NCBI GenBank assembly: GCA_000378025.1
Contig: KB899087.1
Coordinates: 4,920,001-4,984,000, forward strand
Length of the DNA: 64,000 nucleotides
Direction: 5' to 3'
Source of the DNA: Xanthobacteraceae bacterium 501b
Lineage (GTDB): Bacteria > Pseudomonadota > Alphaproteobacteria > Rhizobiales > Xanthobacteraceae
Both the position numbers and the translations under genes were made by a program. Each line of letters opens with the position of its first letter. Within the stretch, counting starts at the first letter, position 1. The notes below the pieces were generated by a model. The model saw only the letters and a program-made list of their open reading frames with translations, was not told the DNA's origin and ran no database searches. Below, piece after piece: positions 47,366-55,763 of this stretch.

Positions 47366-48328
47366 TCAGAGCTTGAGCGCGGCCTTCACCGCCGGGACGG
47401 CGGGCTTGCCGTCGATGGTGGTGACGCCGGCGAGCCAGGGCTCCCACACGGTCGGGTTGGCCTTCAGCCACTTGTCGGCCGCCTTAGCGGGCTCCATGCC
47501 GTCGAGCAGGATATAGCCCATCACCACATTCTCGGTGTCGAGCGAGAATTTCAGGTTCTTGATCAGCGTGCCGACATTCGGGCATTCACTGGTATAGCCG
47601 GTGCGGGTATTGGTATAAATGGTCGCGCCGCCATAATTCGGGCCGAACACATCGTCGCCGCCGGTGAGATAGCTCATCTTGTACTTGGCGTTCATCGGGT
47701 GCGGTTCCCAGCCGAGGAAGACGATGGCTTCCTTGCGGCGGGACGCCCGCTCGACCTGGGCGAGCATGCCCTGCTCGCTGGATTCAACGAGGTCGAAGCC
47801 CTTCAGGCCGTATTTGTCGTCCTTGATCATGTCGAGGATCAGACGGTTGCCGTCATTGCCCGGCTCGATGCCGTAGATCTTGCCGCCGAGCTTGTCCTTG
47901 AACTTGGCGATATCGGCGAAGGACTTGAGGCCTTCGTCGTAGAGGTAGGTCGGCACCGCCAGCGTGTACTTGGCGCCTTCCAGATTAACGCCGATGACCT
48001 CGACGCTCTTGTCGTCGCGATAGGGCTTCAGATCGGCTTCCATGGTTGGCATCCAATTGCCGAGGAAGACATCGATATCCTTGGTCTGCATGGATTTATA
48101 CGTCACCGGCACCGAAAGAACCTGCGTCTTCGGGGTGTAGCCGAGGGCTTCCAGGATCGAAGAGGCGAGGGCGGTGGTGGCGGTGATGTCGGTCCAGCCG
48201 ACATCGGCGAAGCGGACCGTCTTGCAGGCCGCCGGCTCGGCGGCCTGGGCCTCGTCGCGGGGCTGGGGAGCGAGGCCGAGCGCCAATCCTAGGGCGGCGG
48301 CGGCCATGAAATTGAGCATGCGCATCAT
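47366..48328 (-). CDS. choX: Choline ABC transporter substrate-binding protein
   Basis: A 320-residue periplasmic protein. The signal peptide (NFMAAAALGLALGLA) ends before AEPAACKTVRF. The mature part starts VRFADVGWTDITATTALAS and contains TKDIDVFLGNWMPTMEADL, EAIVFLGWEPHPMNAKYKM and KWLKANPTVWEPWLAGV, the pattern of ChoX-type OpuAC proteins that cage the trimethylammonium group with aromatic residues. It probably binds choline rather than betaine, given the adjacent bet genes. ATG 48328 has CGGGAAC upstream; ATG 48346 is in frame but weaker. Confidence 0.92.
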   Translation of the reverse strand: MMRMLNFMAAAALGLALGLAPQPRDEAQAAEPAACKTVRFADVGWTDITATTALASSILEALGYTPKTQVLSVPVTYKSMQTKDIDVFLGNWMPTMEADLKPYRDDKSVEVIGVNLEGAKYTLAVPTYLYDEGLKSFADIAKFKDKLGGKIYGIEPGNDGNRLILDMIKDDKYGLKGFDLVESSEQGMLAQVERASRRKEAIVFLGWEPHPMNAKYKMSYLTGGDDVFGPNYGGATIYTNTRTGYTSECPNVGTLIKNLKFSLDTENVVMGYILLDGMEPAKAADKWLKANPTVWEPWLAGVTTIDGKPAVPAVKAALKL

Positions 48329-48483
48329 TGTTGTTCCCGTTGGCATCCTGGCAGGATCATGGAACCGGCATGGCCTAACGCCAAGCCCGGTACGGCCGGA
48401 ATCGACAAGTCGGGGACGGCGGGGTGTCTCGGTACCCTTTAGGGCCCTGCCCGCTCCGCCCGGATGCGGCCTCTGGAGGCTTC

Positions 48484-48503
48484 TTTTGAACAGCTATTCA
48501 AAA
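48484..48503. promoter_or_regulatory. Candidate BetI operator, choX side
   Basis: A perfect 7-bp inverted repeat TTTTGAA/TTCAAAA with a CAGCTA spacer. Its core TTGAACAGCTATTCAA aligns with the second palindrome as TTGwAC-N4-ATTCAA. It lies 156 bases before the choX start. Confidence 0.6.
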
Positions 48504-48671
48504 CGCGATCGGACCATTTGTCACGCGCAATCTTTGCCCAGAAACGACGAATTTACGCCGCTTTTCACGGCGTTTGCCAAATTGCGCCACGGCCGCAGAA
48601 GCATTGCGACGCGCCCGTCGCCGGTATTCCATGCCGGGCCGGGCGGGGATTGCCGGCACGTTTGATCCATG

Positions 48672-48691
48672 TATTGTACGATCATTCAATA
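48672..48691. promoter_or_regulatory. Candidate BetI operator, betI side
   Basis: The inverted repeat TATTG/CAATA around TACGATCATT gives the core TTGTACGATCATTCAA, matching the first site. It ends 18 bases before the betI Shine-Dalgarno and would block transcription of the bet operon when bound. Confidence 0.6.
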
Positions 48692-48720
48692 GCTCCCTTC
48701 GCGTCGATCAGGAGGTGCCG

Positions 48721-50889
48721 GTGGCCCGGGCGAATGCGCAGGTGCAGAAGCCTCAGGCGCGGTTCGATGAGGTGGACGATCAGGCCAGTGAGTCGCGTGT
48801 GGACGACACCCGCCGGCGCGCGCCGGAAGATGTGCGCCGTCGCCAGCTGATCGACGCCACCATCGAATCGCTCGCGGAAATCGGCTTCAACGCTTCGACC
48901 CTGGCGCAGATCGCCCGGCGGGCCGGTGTCTCCCCCGGGCTGGTGGCGCATTATTTCGGCGACAAGGACGGGTTGCTGGAGGCGACGCTGCGTCACCTCT
49001 CGCTGCGGTTGTGCCGGGCCACGGCGCAGCGGCTCGGCGCCGCGTCGACCCCCCGCGCCCGGGTGCAGGCGCTGATCGACGCCAATCTGGCGCCGGAGGA
49101 GTTTGACCAGCGCACCTCAAGCGTCTGGCTCGCCTTCTGGGGGCAGGTGCTGCATTCCGAGCGGCTGCGCCGGGTGCAGCGCATCTATCAGGCCCGCATG
49201 CTGGCCAATCTGCGCCACGATCTGCGCGGGCTGGTCGCGCCCGGTGATGTCCACCGCATCGCCATCACCATCGCCGCCATCATCGACGGGCTGTGGCTGC
49301 GCTCCTCGCTTTCCGCCGCCGGCGAGACCGATTCGGTCAGCGCCCGGCAGGTCGCCTCGCTTTTCGTCGATGCCCAGATTGCCGCCGCCGCGCCGGCGCC
49401 CCCCACCAACGGACCCGCGACCATGACCAGCCGTCCTCCCCTGCACGCCAACCATATTGGCGGGCAGTACCGCCCGCATGGCGGCGCCACCTTCACCACC
49501 GCCAACCCCGCCACCGGCGAGGTGCTGGCGGAAATCGAGATTGCCGGCGAGGCAGAGGTCGAGGCGGCGGTCGTTGCCGCGCGCAAGGGCCAGAAGATCT
49601 GGGGCGCGATGACCGGGGCCGAGCGCGGCCGCGTGCTCAAGCGCGCGGTGGACCTGCTGCGCGCCCGCAATGACGAGCTGGCGCATCTGGAGACGCTCGA
49701 CACCGGCAAGCCGATCCAGGAAACCAGCGTGGTCGACGTGCTCTCGGGCGCCGACTGCCTCGAATATTACGCCGGGCTCGCCGCCGGCCTCTCGGGCGAG
49801 CATGTGGATCTGGGCCCCAGCGCCTTCGGCTATACCCGCCGCGAGCCGCTGGGCATCGTCGCCGGCATCGGCGCGTGGAACTATCCCCTGCAGATCGCCT
49901 GCTGGAAATCCGCCCCGGCGCTCGCCTGCGGTAATGCGATGATCTTCAAGCCGGCGGAACTGACCCCGCTCACCGCGCTGAAGCTGGCCGAAATCTATGC
50001 CGAGGCCGGCGTGCCGGAGGGCGTGTTCAGCGTGGTGCAGGGCTTTGCCGATACCGGCCGCCTGCTCACCCGCCACCCCGCCATCGCCAAGGTCTCGCTC
50101 ACCGGCGAGGTCGGCACCGGCAGACGTGTGATGGCGGATGCCGCCGGCACGCTGAAATATGTGACGCTGGAACTCGGCGGAAAATCGCCGCTGATCGTGT
50201 TCGAGGATGCCGATCTCGACGACGCGGTATCGGGCGCGCTGCTGGCGAATTTCTATTCCGCTGGCGAGGTCTGTTCCAACGGCACCCGCGTCTTCGTGCA
50301 CGAGAGCGTGCGCGCCGCCTTCCTCGAAAAGCTCACCGCGCGCATGGCGAAGATGGTGGTCGGCGACCCGCTCGACCCGGCCACCCATGTCGGCGCGCTG
50401 ATCTCGCCCGAGCACATGGAAAAGGTGCTCCGCTACATTGCCAAGGGCAAAGCCGAGGGCGCGACGCTGCTGGTGGGCGGCCACCGTGTCACGACGGGCG
50501 CGCTGGCCAAGGGCTGCTTCATAGCCCCCACCGTGTTCGATGGCTGCACCGAGGCGATGAGCATCGTGCGCGAGGAAATCTTCGGGCCGGTCATGGCCGT
50601 GCTGTCCTTCACCGGGGAGGACGAGGTGATCGCCCGGGCCAACGACACCGAGTTCGGTCTCGCCGCCGGCGTGTTCACCAGGGATCTGGCGCGCGGGCAC
50701 CGGGTGATCGCGCAGTTGCAGGCCGGCACCTGCTGGATCAACGCCTACAACATCACGCCGATCGAACTGCCCTTTGGCGGCGCCAAGCAGTCCGGCCTCG
50801 GGCGCGAGAACGGCAAGGCGGCGATCGAGCACTACACCCAGCTGAAGAGCGTCTATGTCAATCTCGGCCGCGTCGAGGCGCCTTACTGA
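48721..50889 (+). CDS. betB: BetI-BetB in-frame fusion: TetR-type repressor plus betaine aldehyde dehydrogenase
   Basis: One open frame of 722 residues. Residues 1-234 are Bet[40 protein letters not shown] and [20 protein letters not shown] match the choline-responsive TetR repressor. Residues 235-722 are full-length BetB, which oxidises betaine aldehyde to glycine betaine with NAD(P): [40 protein letters not shown] (general base Glu) and [13 protein letters not shown] (catalytic Cys). The linker [10 protein letters not shown] has no stop. GTG 48721 has a strong AGGAGGTG site at 5 bases. BetI and BetB are normally separate proteins. A C6 run at 49399-49404 sets the frame, and BetB could also start alone at ATG 49423. 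A fusion, a slippage site or an assembly error are all possible. Confidence 0.85.
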   Translation: MARANAQVQKPQARFDEVDDQASESRVDDTRRRAPEDVRRRQLIDATIESLAEIGFNASTLAQIARRAGVSPGLVAHYFGDKDGLLEATLRHLSLRLCRATAQRLGAASTPRARVQALIDANLAPEEFDQRTSSVWLAFWGQVLHSERLRRVQRIYQARMLANLRHDLRGLVAPGDVHRIAITIAAIIDGLWLRSSLSAAGETDSVSARQVASLFVDAQIAAAAPAPPTNGPATMTSRPPLHANHIGGQYRPHGGATFTTANPATGEVLAEIEIAGEAEVEAAVVAARKGQKIWGAMTGAERGRVLKRAVDLLRARNDELAHLETLDTGKPIQETSVVDVLSGADCLEYYAGLAAGLSGEHVDLGPSAFGYTRREPLGIVAGIGAWNYPLQIACWKSAPALACGNAMIFKPAELTPLTALKLAEIYAEAGVPEGVFSVVQGFADTGRLLTRHPAIAKVSLTGEVGTGRRVMADAAGTLKYVTLELGGKSPLIVFEDADLDDAVSGALLANFYSAGEVCSNGTRVFVHESVRAAFLEKLTARMAKMVVGDPLDPATHVGALISPEHMEKVLRYIAKGKAEGATLLVGGHRVTTGALAKGCFIAPTVFDGCTEAMSIVREEIFGPVMAVLSFTGEDEVIARANDTEFGLAAGVFTRDLARGHRVIAQLQAGTCWINAYNITPIELPFGGAKQSGLGRENGKAAIEHYTQLKSVYVNLGRVEAPY
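49399..49426 (+). other. C6 tract and ATGA at the betI/betB junction
   Basis: Six C at 49399-49404 lie in the linker. With five C, the BetI frame would end in the TGA at 49424-49426, which overlaps the BetB ATG as ATGA, the usual operon arrangement, and would give a 234-residue BetI. BetB from ATG 49423 is 488 residues, the normal size, though it has only a weak CGGA ribosome site. Confidence 0.8.
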
Positions 50890-52559
50890 TGCAGAGCGGC
50901 GCGCACGACCTCTATGACTTTGTCATCATCGGCGCCGGCTCGGCCGGCTGCGTGCTGGCCGACCGGCTGAGCGCGGACGGAAGCAACCGCGTTCTCGTGC
51001 TGGAATATGGCGGCTCCGACCGTTCCGTGTTCATCCAGATGCCGAGCGCGCTCTCCATCCCGATGAACATGAAGAAATACAACTGGATGTATGAGACCGA
51101 GCCCGAGCCGGGCCTGGGCGGGCGGCGGATGCACTGCCCGCGCGGCAAGGTGCTCGGCGGCTCGTCCTCGATCAACGGCCTCGTCTATATGCGCGGCGCG
51201 CCGGCGGATTTCGACCGCTGGCAGCAGGAGGGGGCGCAGGGCTGGTCCTATGCCGATGTGCTGCCCTATTTCAAAAGGGCGGAAAGCCGACGCGAGGGCG
51301 GGGATGAATATCGCGGCAGCGATGGCCCGCTCGCCACCCGCTACGGCACGCTGGAAAACCCGCTCTACCGGGCGTTCATCGAGGCGGCGCAGCAGGCCGG
51401 CTATCCCGCCAGCGAGGACGTGAACGGCTTTCAACAGGAAGGCTTCGGCCGCATGGACATGACCGTCAAGGACGGGGTGCGCTGGTCGGCGGCCAATGCC
51501 TATCTCAAACCCGCGATGAAGCGGGCGAACCTGAAGGTCGAGACCCATGCGCGGGTCGAGCGCATATTGTTCGAGGGGCGCCGCGCGGTCGGCGTGCGCT
51601 GGTCGCGCGGCGGGCAGCACTATCAGGTGCGGGCGGCGCGCGAGGTGATCCTGTCGGGCGGCTCGATCAATTCACCGCAGCTGCTCAAGCTCTCCGGCAT
51701 CGGCAGCGCCGATGAATTGCTCCCGCTCGGCATCGAGATGGTGGCGCACCGGCCGGGGGTGGGGGAGAATCTGCAGGATCATCTGGAGATCTATTTCCAG
51801 CAGGCCTGCACCCAGCCGATCACGCTCTACGCGAAAATGGGGCTGATCCCGCGCGGGCTGATCGGCGCGCGCTGGCTCTTGAAGAAAGACGGGCTCGGGG
51901 CCACCAACCATTTCGAGGCGTGCGGCTTCATCCGCTCACGCCCCGGCGTCGCCTCGCCGGACATCCAGTATCATTTCCTCCCCTTAGCCGTGACCTATGA
52001 CGGGCAGGGGCTGGCCAGCGAGCATGGCTACCAGGCCCATGTCGGGCCGATGCGCTCGAAGAGCCGGGGCTGGGTGCGGCTCAAATCGGCCGATCCGGCG
52101 GAGGCGCCGCGCATAAGGTTCAACTACCTCTCCCATCCCGACGACCGCAGCGAGTTCCGCGCCGCCGTGCGGCTCACCCGCGAGATCTTCGCGCAGTCAG
52201 CGTTCGCGCCCTATCGCGGGCGGGAAATCCAGCCGGGAGCGGGGGTGGTCAGCGACGAGGCGATCGACGCCTTTGTCGAGGAAAAGGTGGAGAGCGCCTA
52301 TCACCCCTCCTGCACCTGCCGGATGGGGGCGGTCTCCGACCCCTTCGCGGTGCTCGATCCGCAGATGCGGGTGATCGGGGTGGAGGGGCTGCGTGTGGTG
52401 GATTCCTCCGCCATGCCCTCCATCACCAACGCGAACCTGAACGCGCCGACCATCATGCTGGCGGAGAAGGCGGCGGACCATATTCTCGGCCGGCCGCTGC
52501 TGGCGCCGTCCAACGCGCCGGTCTATGCCGCGCCGAACTGGCAGAGCGCGCAGCGCTAG
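50889..52559 (+). CDS. betA: Choline dehydrogenase
   Basis: A 556-residue GMC-family FAD enzyme that oxidises choline to betaine aldehyde, linked to the respiratory chain at the membrane. The FAD motif [18 protein letters not shown], the GMC signature 1 [19 protein letters not shown], signature 2 [19 protein letters not shown] and the C-terminal catalytic region [11 protein letters not shown] with [19 protein letters not shown] are intact. Its ATG overlaps the betB stop by one base (TGATG), so betIBA is translated as a unit. Confidence 0.96.
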   Translation: MQSGAHDLYDFVIIGAGSAGCVLADRLSADGSNRVLVLEYGGSDRSVFIQMPSALSIPMNMKKYNWMYETEPEPGLGGRRMHCPRGKVLGGSSSINGLVYMRGAPADFDRWQQEGAQGWSYADVLPYFKRAESRREGGDEYRGSDGPLATRYGTLENPLYRAFIEAAQQAGYPASEDVNGFQQEGFGRMDMTVKDGVRWSAANAYLKPAMKRANLKVETHARVERILFEGRRAVGVRWSRGGQHYQVRAAREVILSGGSINSPQLLKLSGIGSADELLPLGIEMVAHRPGVGENLQDHLEIYFQQACTQPITLYAKMGLIPRGLIGARWLLKKDGLGATNHFEACGFIRSRPGVASPDIQYHFLPLAVTYDGQGLASEHGYQAHVGPMRSKSRGWVRLKSADPAEAPRIRFNYLSHPDDRSEFRAAVRLTREIFAQSAFAPYRGREIQPGAGVVSDEAIDAFVEEKVESAYHPSCTCRMGAVSDPFAVLDPQMRVIGVEGLRVVDSSAMPSITNANLNAPTIMLAEKAADHILGRPLLAPSNAPVYAAPNWQSAQR

Positions 52560-52573
52560 GCGCCACCCGCCGC

Positions 52574-53524
52574 TCAGGACAGGTTCGGGCCGGCCGGCGT
52601 GCCGGCGCCGGGCGCCGGAGCGCCGTTCGCTGCGTCGCGGGCGGCGGCCCGGGCGGCGGCGCCGGGATGGACCGAACGCTCGGCGCGGCGCAGGCTGCGG
52701 ATGCCGCGCCACGCGGCGACCGCCTGCCGCCCGATCCAGCCGCGAAGCGCGGCGCGGTCATCGGCCCAGCGATAGCCGAGCGCGGTCAGCCGCGTCTCCA
52801 GCGCCGCATCGGACAGGGTGTTGCGATAGCGCACGAAGATGAGGTGATGCAGCACTGCGGCCAGGATCAGCATCAGCCCGACCGAGATCAGCACGTCGGA
52901 CAGGAAATGCCCGCCAAAGGCGATGCGGTTCAGCCCGACCGCGGCGACGAACAGCCCGATCAGCACGCCGACCGGCCCGCGCCATTCGCGCGGCAGGAAC
53001 AGGATCAGTGGCAGCAGGCAGGCGGTGAACGCGGCCTCGCCGGAGGAGAAGGAGTGGTTGCCCAGCCCCTGCGGGCCGATCATCCACGGGTTCCCGAACG
53101 GCCAGGTGCCGCCGAATTCGGTGATGTTGATCGGGCGCGGGCGGCCCCAATAGGGCTTGAGGATGCCGTTCACCAAGAGGCCCGGGCCGAGCAGGAACAG
53201 CGGAATGAAGAACAGCGCCAGGCGCGGCGGCAGCAGGCTCGTCTTCGCGGGGAAGGAGAGCTTCAGGACCAGGCACACCAGCACCAGCAGCGGCAGAAAC
53301 AGCGAGACATTGGAGGCGAAGGTGCGGAAATCCTGCAGCAGCGGGATATGGGCGGCGGGAAACCCCTTGCCGGGCTCATGGAACAGCCCGGCGACGGTAA
53401 GGTCGATCTGCGGGAACAGATAGAACAGGAACGAGATCGCAGCGGTGGCGAGGATGGCCGTCGTCAGCGGCGCGCGCGCGAAGAAGGAGGCCCTGGCGCG
53501 CGAAGTTTCGTTCGGATCGGACAT
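52574..53524 (-). CDS. PAP2-family membrane phosphatase
   Basis: A 316-residue protein with about six helices. The phosphatase motifs are KPYWGRPRP (motif 1), NHSFSSGEAAF (motif 2) and NRIAFGGHFLSDV (motif 3). Motif 2 has Glu where the usual PSGH has His, and motif 3 has Asn where Ser is common. Such variants occur in the lipid-phosphatase branch (LpxE/LpxF-like), but altered chemistry is possible. The C-terminal cytosolic tail is Ala/Arg-rich. It is convergent with betA (14 bases apart). A lipid or lipid A phosphatase role is inferred; a link to phosphatidylcholine turnover is speculative. Confidence 0.85.
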   Translation of the reverse strand: MSDPNETSRARASFFARAPLTTAILATAAISFLFYLFPQIDLTVAGLFHEPGKGFPAAHIPLLQDFRTFASNVSLFLPLLVLVCLVLKLSFPAKTSLLPPRLALFFIPLFLLGPGLLVNGILKPYWGRPRPINITEFGGTWPFGNPWMIGPQGLGNHSFSSGEAAFTACLLPLILFLPREWRGPVGVLIGLFVAAVGLNRIAFGGHFLSDVLISVGLMLILAAVLHHLIFVRYRNTLSDAALETRLTALGYRWADDRAALRGWIGRQAVAAWRGIRSLRRAERSVHPGAAARAAARDAANGAPAPGAGTPAGPNLS

Positions 53525-53586
53525 GTTCAGTCGGTCTGTCTCAGCGAGGAATCACGGGAAGACGCAGGCGGCCCGGCCTTGGCGGC

Positions 53587-53661
53587 TCAGCGCGCCGTAG
53601 GGCCGTCTGCCGTAACGGCAGGTGCGGGGCGGGTACCGGCGGTCTCACGTGTTTCTGGCAT
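53587..53661 (-). CDS. Possible 24-residue small ORF
   Basis: An ATG with a GAGAGGGAA site 6 bases ahead opens a 24-codon frame, MPETRETAGTRPAPAVTADG and four more residues, ending 62 bases before the PAP2 start. It is not a family I know. It could be a leader peptide or chance. The rest of the 275-base gap shows no gene. Confidence 0.2.
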   Translation of the reverse strand: MPETRETAGTRPAPAVTADGPTAR

Positions 53662-53799
53662 GATCGGTTCCCTCTCGCGCATGCGTCGCCGGGCCCCCGG
53701 GAAGCGGTAGGTTGTTAGCCGCTCTTCGTGGCAAATGCATGGGAAAAGGCGCGGGGCCGCCCGGCAAAATCGGCCGCTTGCCGCTGAGGCGAGCCGGCT

Positions 53800-54573
53800 T
53801 CAGCGCCCGGCCCGCAGGCCGAGCACGCGCAGATGCGCCAGAATCTCCCGCGCCGCCTCTTCGGGCGCCGGATCGACCAGCAGCCGGCCGCCGCCGCTGG
53901 CGGCCTCGGTGGCGGCGCGCAGCCGCTCCAGCGCGCTGGCCCCGGCCGCCGCCTTGGCGATCAGCTTCGGGCGGGGGCGATAGGCGCGCTCCTCGATCTC
54001 AGGCGCGGGGGCGGGCAGACCCTCGCGCGTCTCCACCTCGCGAATCTCCACCCGTCCCCGCCGCATTCCGGCAAAGGCGAAGGGCAGCGGCGGCGGCGCG
54101 GCGGGGTGGACGGTGACGAGCGCCGGCAGCCGCACCACCAGACGCCGCCGGGCGCCACGCGCCAGCGCCTGCTCGATGGCGAGCGTGCCCGGCGCCTCTC
54201 CGGGCCCCAGAGCGGCGGCATCGGCGAGGATCGGCCGGCCAAGCGCGCGCGCCAGCGTGTAGGGCAGCAGGCCGGAATCCTCTCCGCCCTGTCCGGCGCG
54301 GCCGGCGAGGATGAGATCATAGCCACCCGCCGCCAGAGCCGCGGCAAGGGCGGGGACGGGGTCCGCCGCGCCATCCCCGCGCAGATGGATGAGATGGGCG
54401 AGGCCATGGCCGAGCGCGTCGTTAAGCGGGCCGAGCTCCGGGCCGGCATGCAGGCCGGTGACCTCCGCACCGAGATCCACCGCCAGCCGCAGCGCCTGCA
54501 GTTCCACCGGCACCGGGGCGGGGCGGCCGGACACGCTGTGCCGGCCAGCGGACAGCAGAACCGCGATCTTCAT
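53800..54573 (-). CDS. etfB: Electron transfer flavoprotein beta-type subunit (DgcAB-associated)
   Basis: A 257-residue ETF-beta-like protein: MKIAVLLSAGRHSVSG at the start, LQALRLAVDLGAEVTGLHAG, DLILAGRAGQGGEDSGLLPYTLA (the nucleotide-binding GxxGxD region) and TLAIEQALARGARRRLVVRL. It pairs with the alpha subunit just upstream (ATGA overlap) and probably accepts electrons from the DgcA/DgcB demethylase. The C-terminal 60 residues differ from housekeeping EtfB and are Ala-rich. ATG 54573 is the conserved start. Confidence 0.88.
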   Translation of the reverse strand: MKIAVLLSAGRHSVSGRPAPVPVELQALRLAVDLGAEVTGLHAGPELGPLNDALGHGLAHLIHLRGDGAADPVPALAAALAAGGYDLILAGRAGQGGEDSGLLPYTLARALGRPILADAAALGPGEAPGTLAIEQALARGARRRLVVRLPALVTVHPAAPPPLPFAFAGMRRGRVEIREVETREGLPAPAPEIEERAYRPRPKLIAKAAAGASALERLRAATEAASGGGRLLVDPAPEEAAREILAHLRVLGLRAGR

Positions 54574-55763
54574 GAGGCGCGCTCCTGCTGCAGCAGCGCC
54601 AGCAGCGCCGGCATCACTTTCTGCGCGTCCGCGACGATGGCGAGGCCGGCGCGCTCGATCATCGCGGCGTGCAGGTCGGTGTTGACGGCGATCACCTGCT
54701 CGCATTTCGTCACGCCCTGCAGATGCTGCGGCGCGCCGGCGATGCCGAGGGCGACATAGACCCGCGCGTCCAGCACCGTGCCGGAGGCGCCGACTTGGGC
54801 ACTGCGCGGCATCAGCCCGGCATCGCACAGCATGCGGCTGGCGCCCGGCGTGGCGCCGAGCGCCGTCACCAGCGCGCGGAAGGCCTCGAGATCGCTCACG
54901 CCATTGCCGGCGGAGACGACGAAATCAGCCTCCGCCAGCGACACCTTCGCCGGATCGGCCGGGATGAACTGCGCGGAAAGGATGGCGCCGCCGGCGGGCT
55001 GCGGGAAGGCGAACTCCACCGGCAGCGCCTCGTGCAGGCTGCCCGCATGCGGGGCGACGGCGTCCGGGGCCAGACTGAGAAGGCGCGGCGGCGCGCGGCG
55101 CTGTTCCACTCGCCGGCCACGCGCGGCGCGGGTGACGGCCTTGGGGCTGAGGCTCTCCGCACCGGCGAAGAACGGCTCGCCCGACAGGGCCGCGAGCCGG
55201 CGGGCGAGGTCGCCGCCCTCCGCGCTTTCCGGGAACAGCACATGGCGCAGGTCGAGCGCGGCAAGCGCGGCGTTCAGCGCCAGCGCCTTGGTCTCGGGGT
55301 CGTAGCCGGAGACGGGCAGGGCCAGCACGCGGTCAGCCCCCGCCGGGCCGAGTTCCTCGCCCGGCTGCTCGACAAAAGCGAGCACCGCCCCGCCGCCTTC
55401 ATCGGCCAGCAGCCGCGCGGCGCCGAAGAGCTGGCGGTCATGGGCGGAGAGCCGCCCGCCCGGCGCATCCGGCACCAGGGCGACGAGAAAGGCCGGCTCG
55501 GTGATCACCACGTGGCGCGGGGCGGCTTCGACAGGCGCGGCGAGGGTGGGCGCGGCGGCCGGGACGGTGGCGAGGCGCTGGGCGCGGTCGAGCCGGCGGC
55601 GCAGCGTGCCGGGCACCAAAGCGAGGCGTTCTTCCGCGCGCGGGTCGCGGCGCGGGCGGCCGGTGGCGGCGGGCAGGGCGGCGAGATCGAAGCGCGGCCG
55701 GGCGCCGCCGGCGACAAGATGGGCGGCACGGGCGGCGCGGGGGTCCTTGCGCGGGCGGCTCAT
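54570..55763 (-). CDS. etfA: Electron transfer flavoprotein alpha-type subunit (DgcAB-associated)
   Basis: A 397-residue ETF-alpha. About 90 extra N-terminal residues, rich in Arg and Ala (AHLVAGGARPRFDLAALPAA), precede the core. The C-terminal FAD domain is clear: KVSLAEADFVVSAGNGVSD, LGATPGASRMLCDAGLMPRS, QVGASGTVLDARVYVALGIA and GVTKCEQVIAVNTDLHAAMI. It links dimethylglycine oxidation to the quinone pool, probably with a separate ETF-quinone oxidoreductase. Four-base overlaps join it to dgcB and etfB. Confidence 0.9.
   Translation of the reverse strand: MSRPRKDPRAARAAHLVAGGARPRFDLAALPAATGRPRRDPRAEERLALVPGTLRRRLDRAQRLATVPAAAPTLAAPVEAAPRHVVITEPAFLVALVPDAPGGRLSAHDRQLFGAARLLADEGGGAVLAFVEQPGEELGPAGADRVLALPVSGYDPETKALALNAALAALDLRHVLFPESAEGGDLARRLAALSGEPFFAGAESLSPKAVTRAARGRRVEQRRAPPRLLSLAPDAVAPHAGSLHEALPVEFAFPQPAGGAILSAQFIPADPAKVSLAEADFVVSAGNGVSDLEAFRALVTALGATPGASRMLCDAGLMPRSAQVGASGTVLDARVYVALGIAGAPQHLQGVTKCEQVIAVNTDLHAAMIERAGLAIVADAQKVMPALLALLQQERAS

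Larger units (their letters stand above)
48329..48720. promoter_or_regulatory. Divergent control region choX / betI
   Basis: These 392 bases carry the promoters of both choXWV and the bet operon. Two matching palindromes (listed separately) lie inside, one toward choX and one just before betI. The region is visibly richer in A and T between about 48484 and 48690 than its surroundings, as expected for promoters. No small gene is apparent. Confidence 0.6.
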
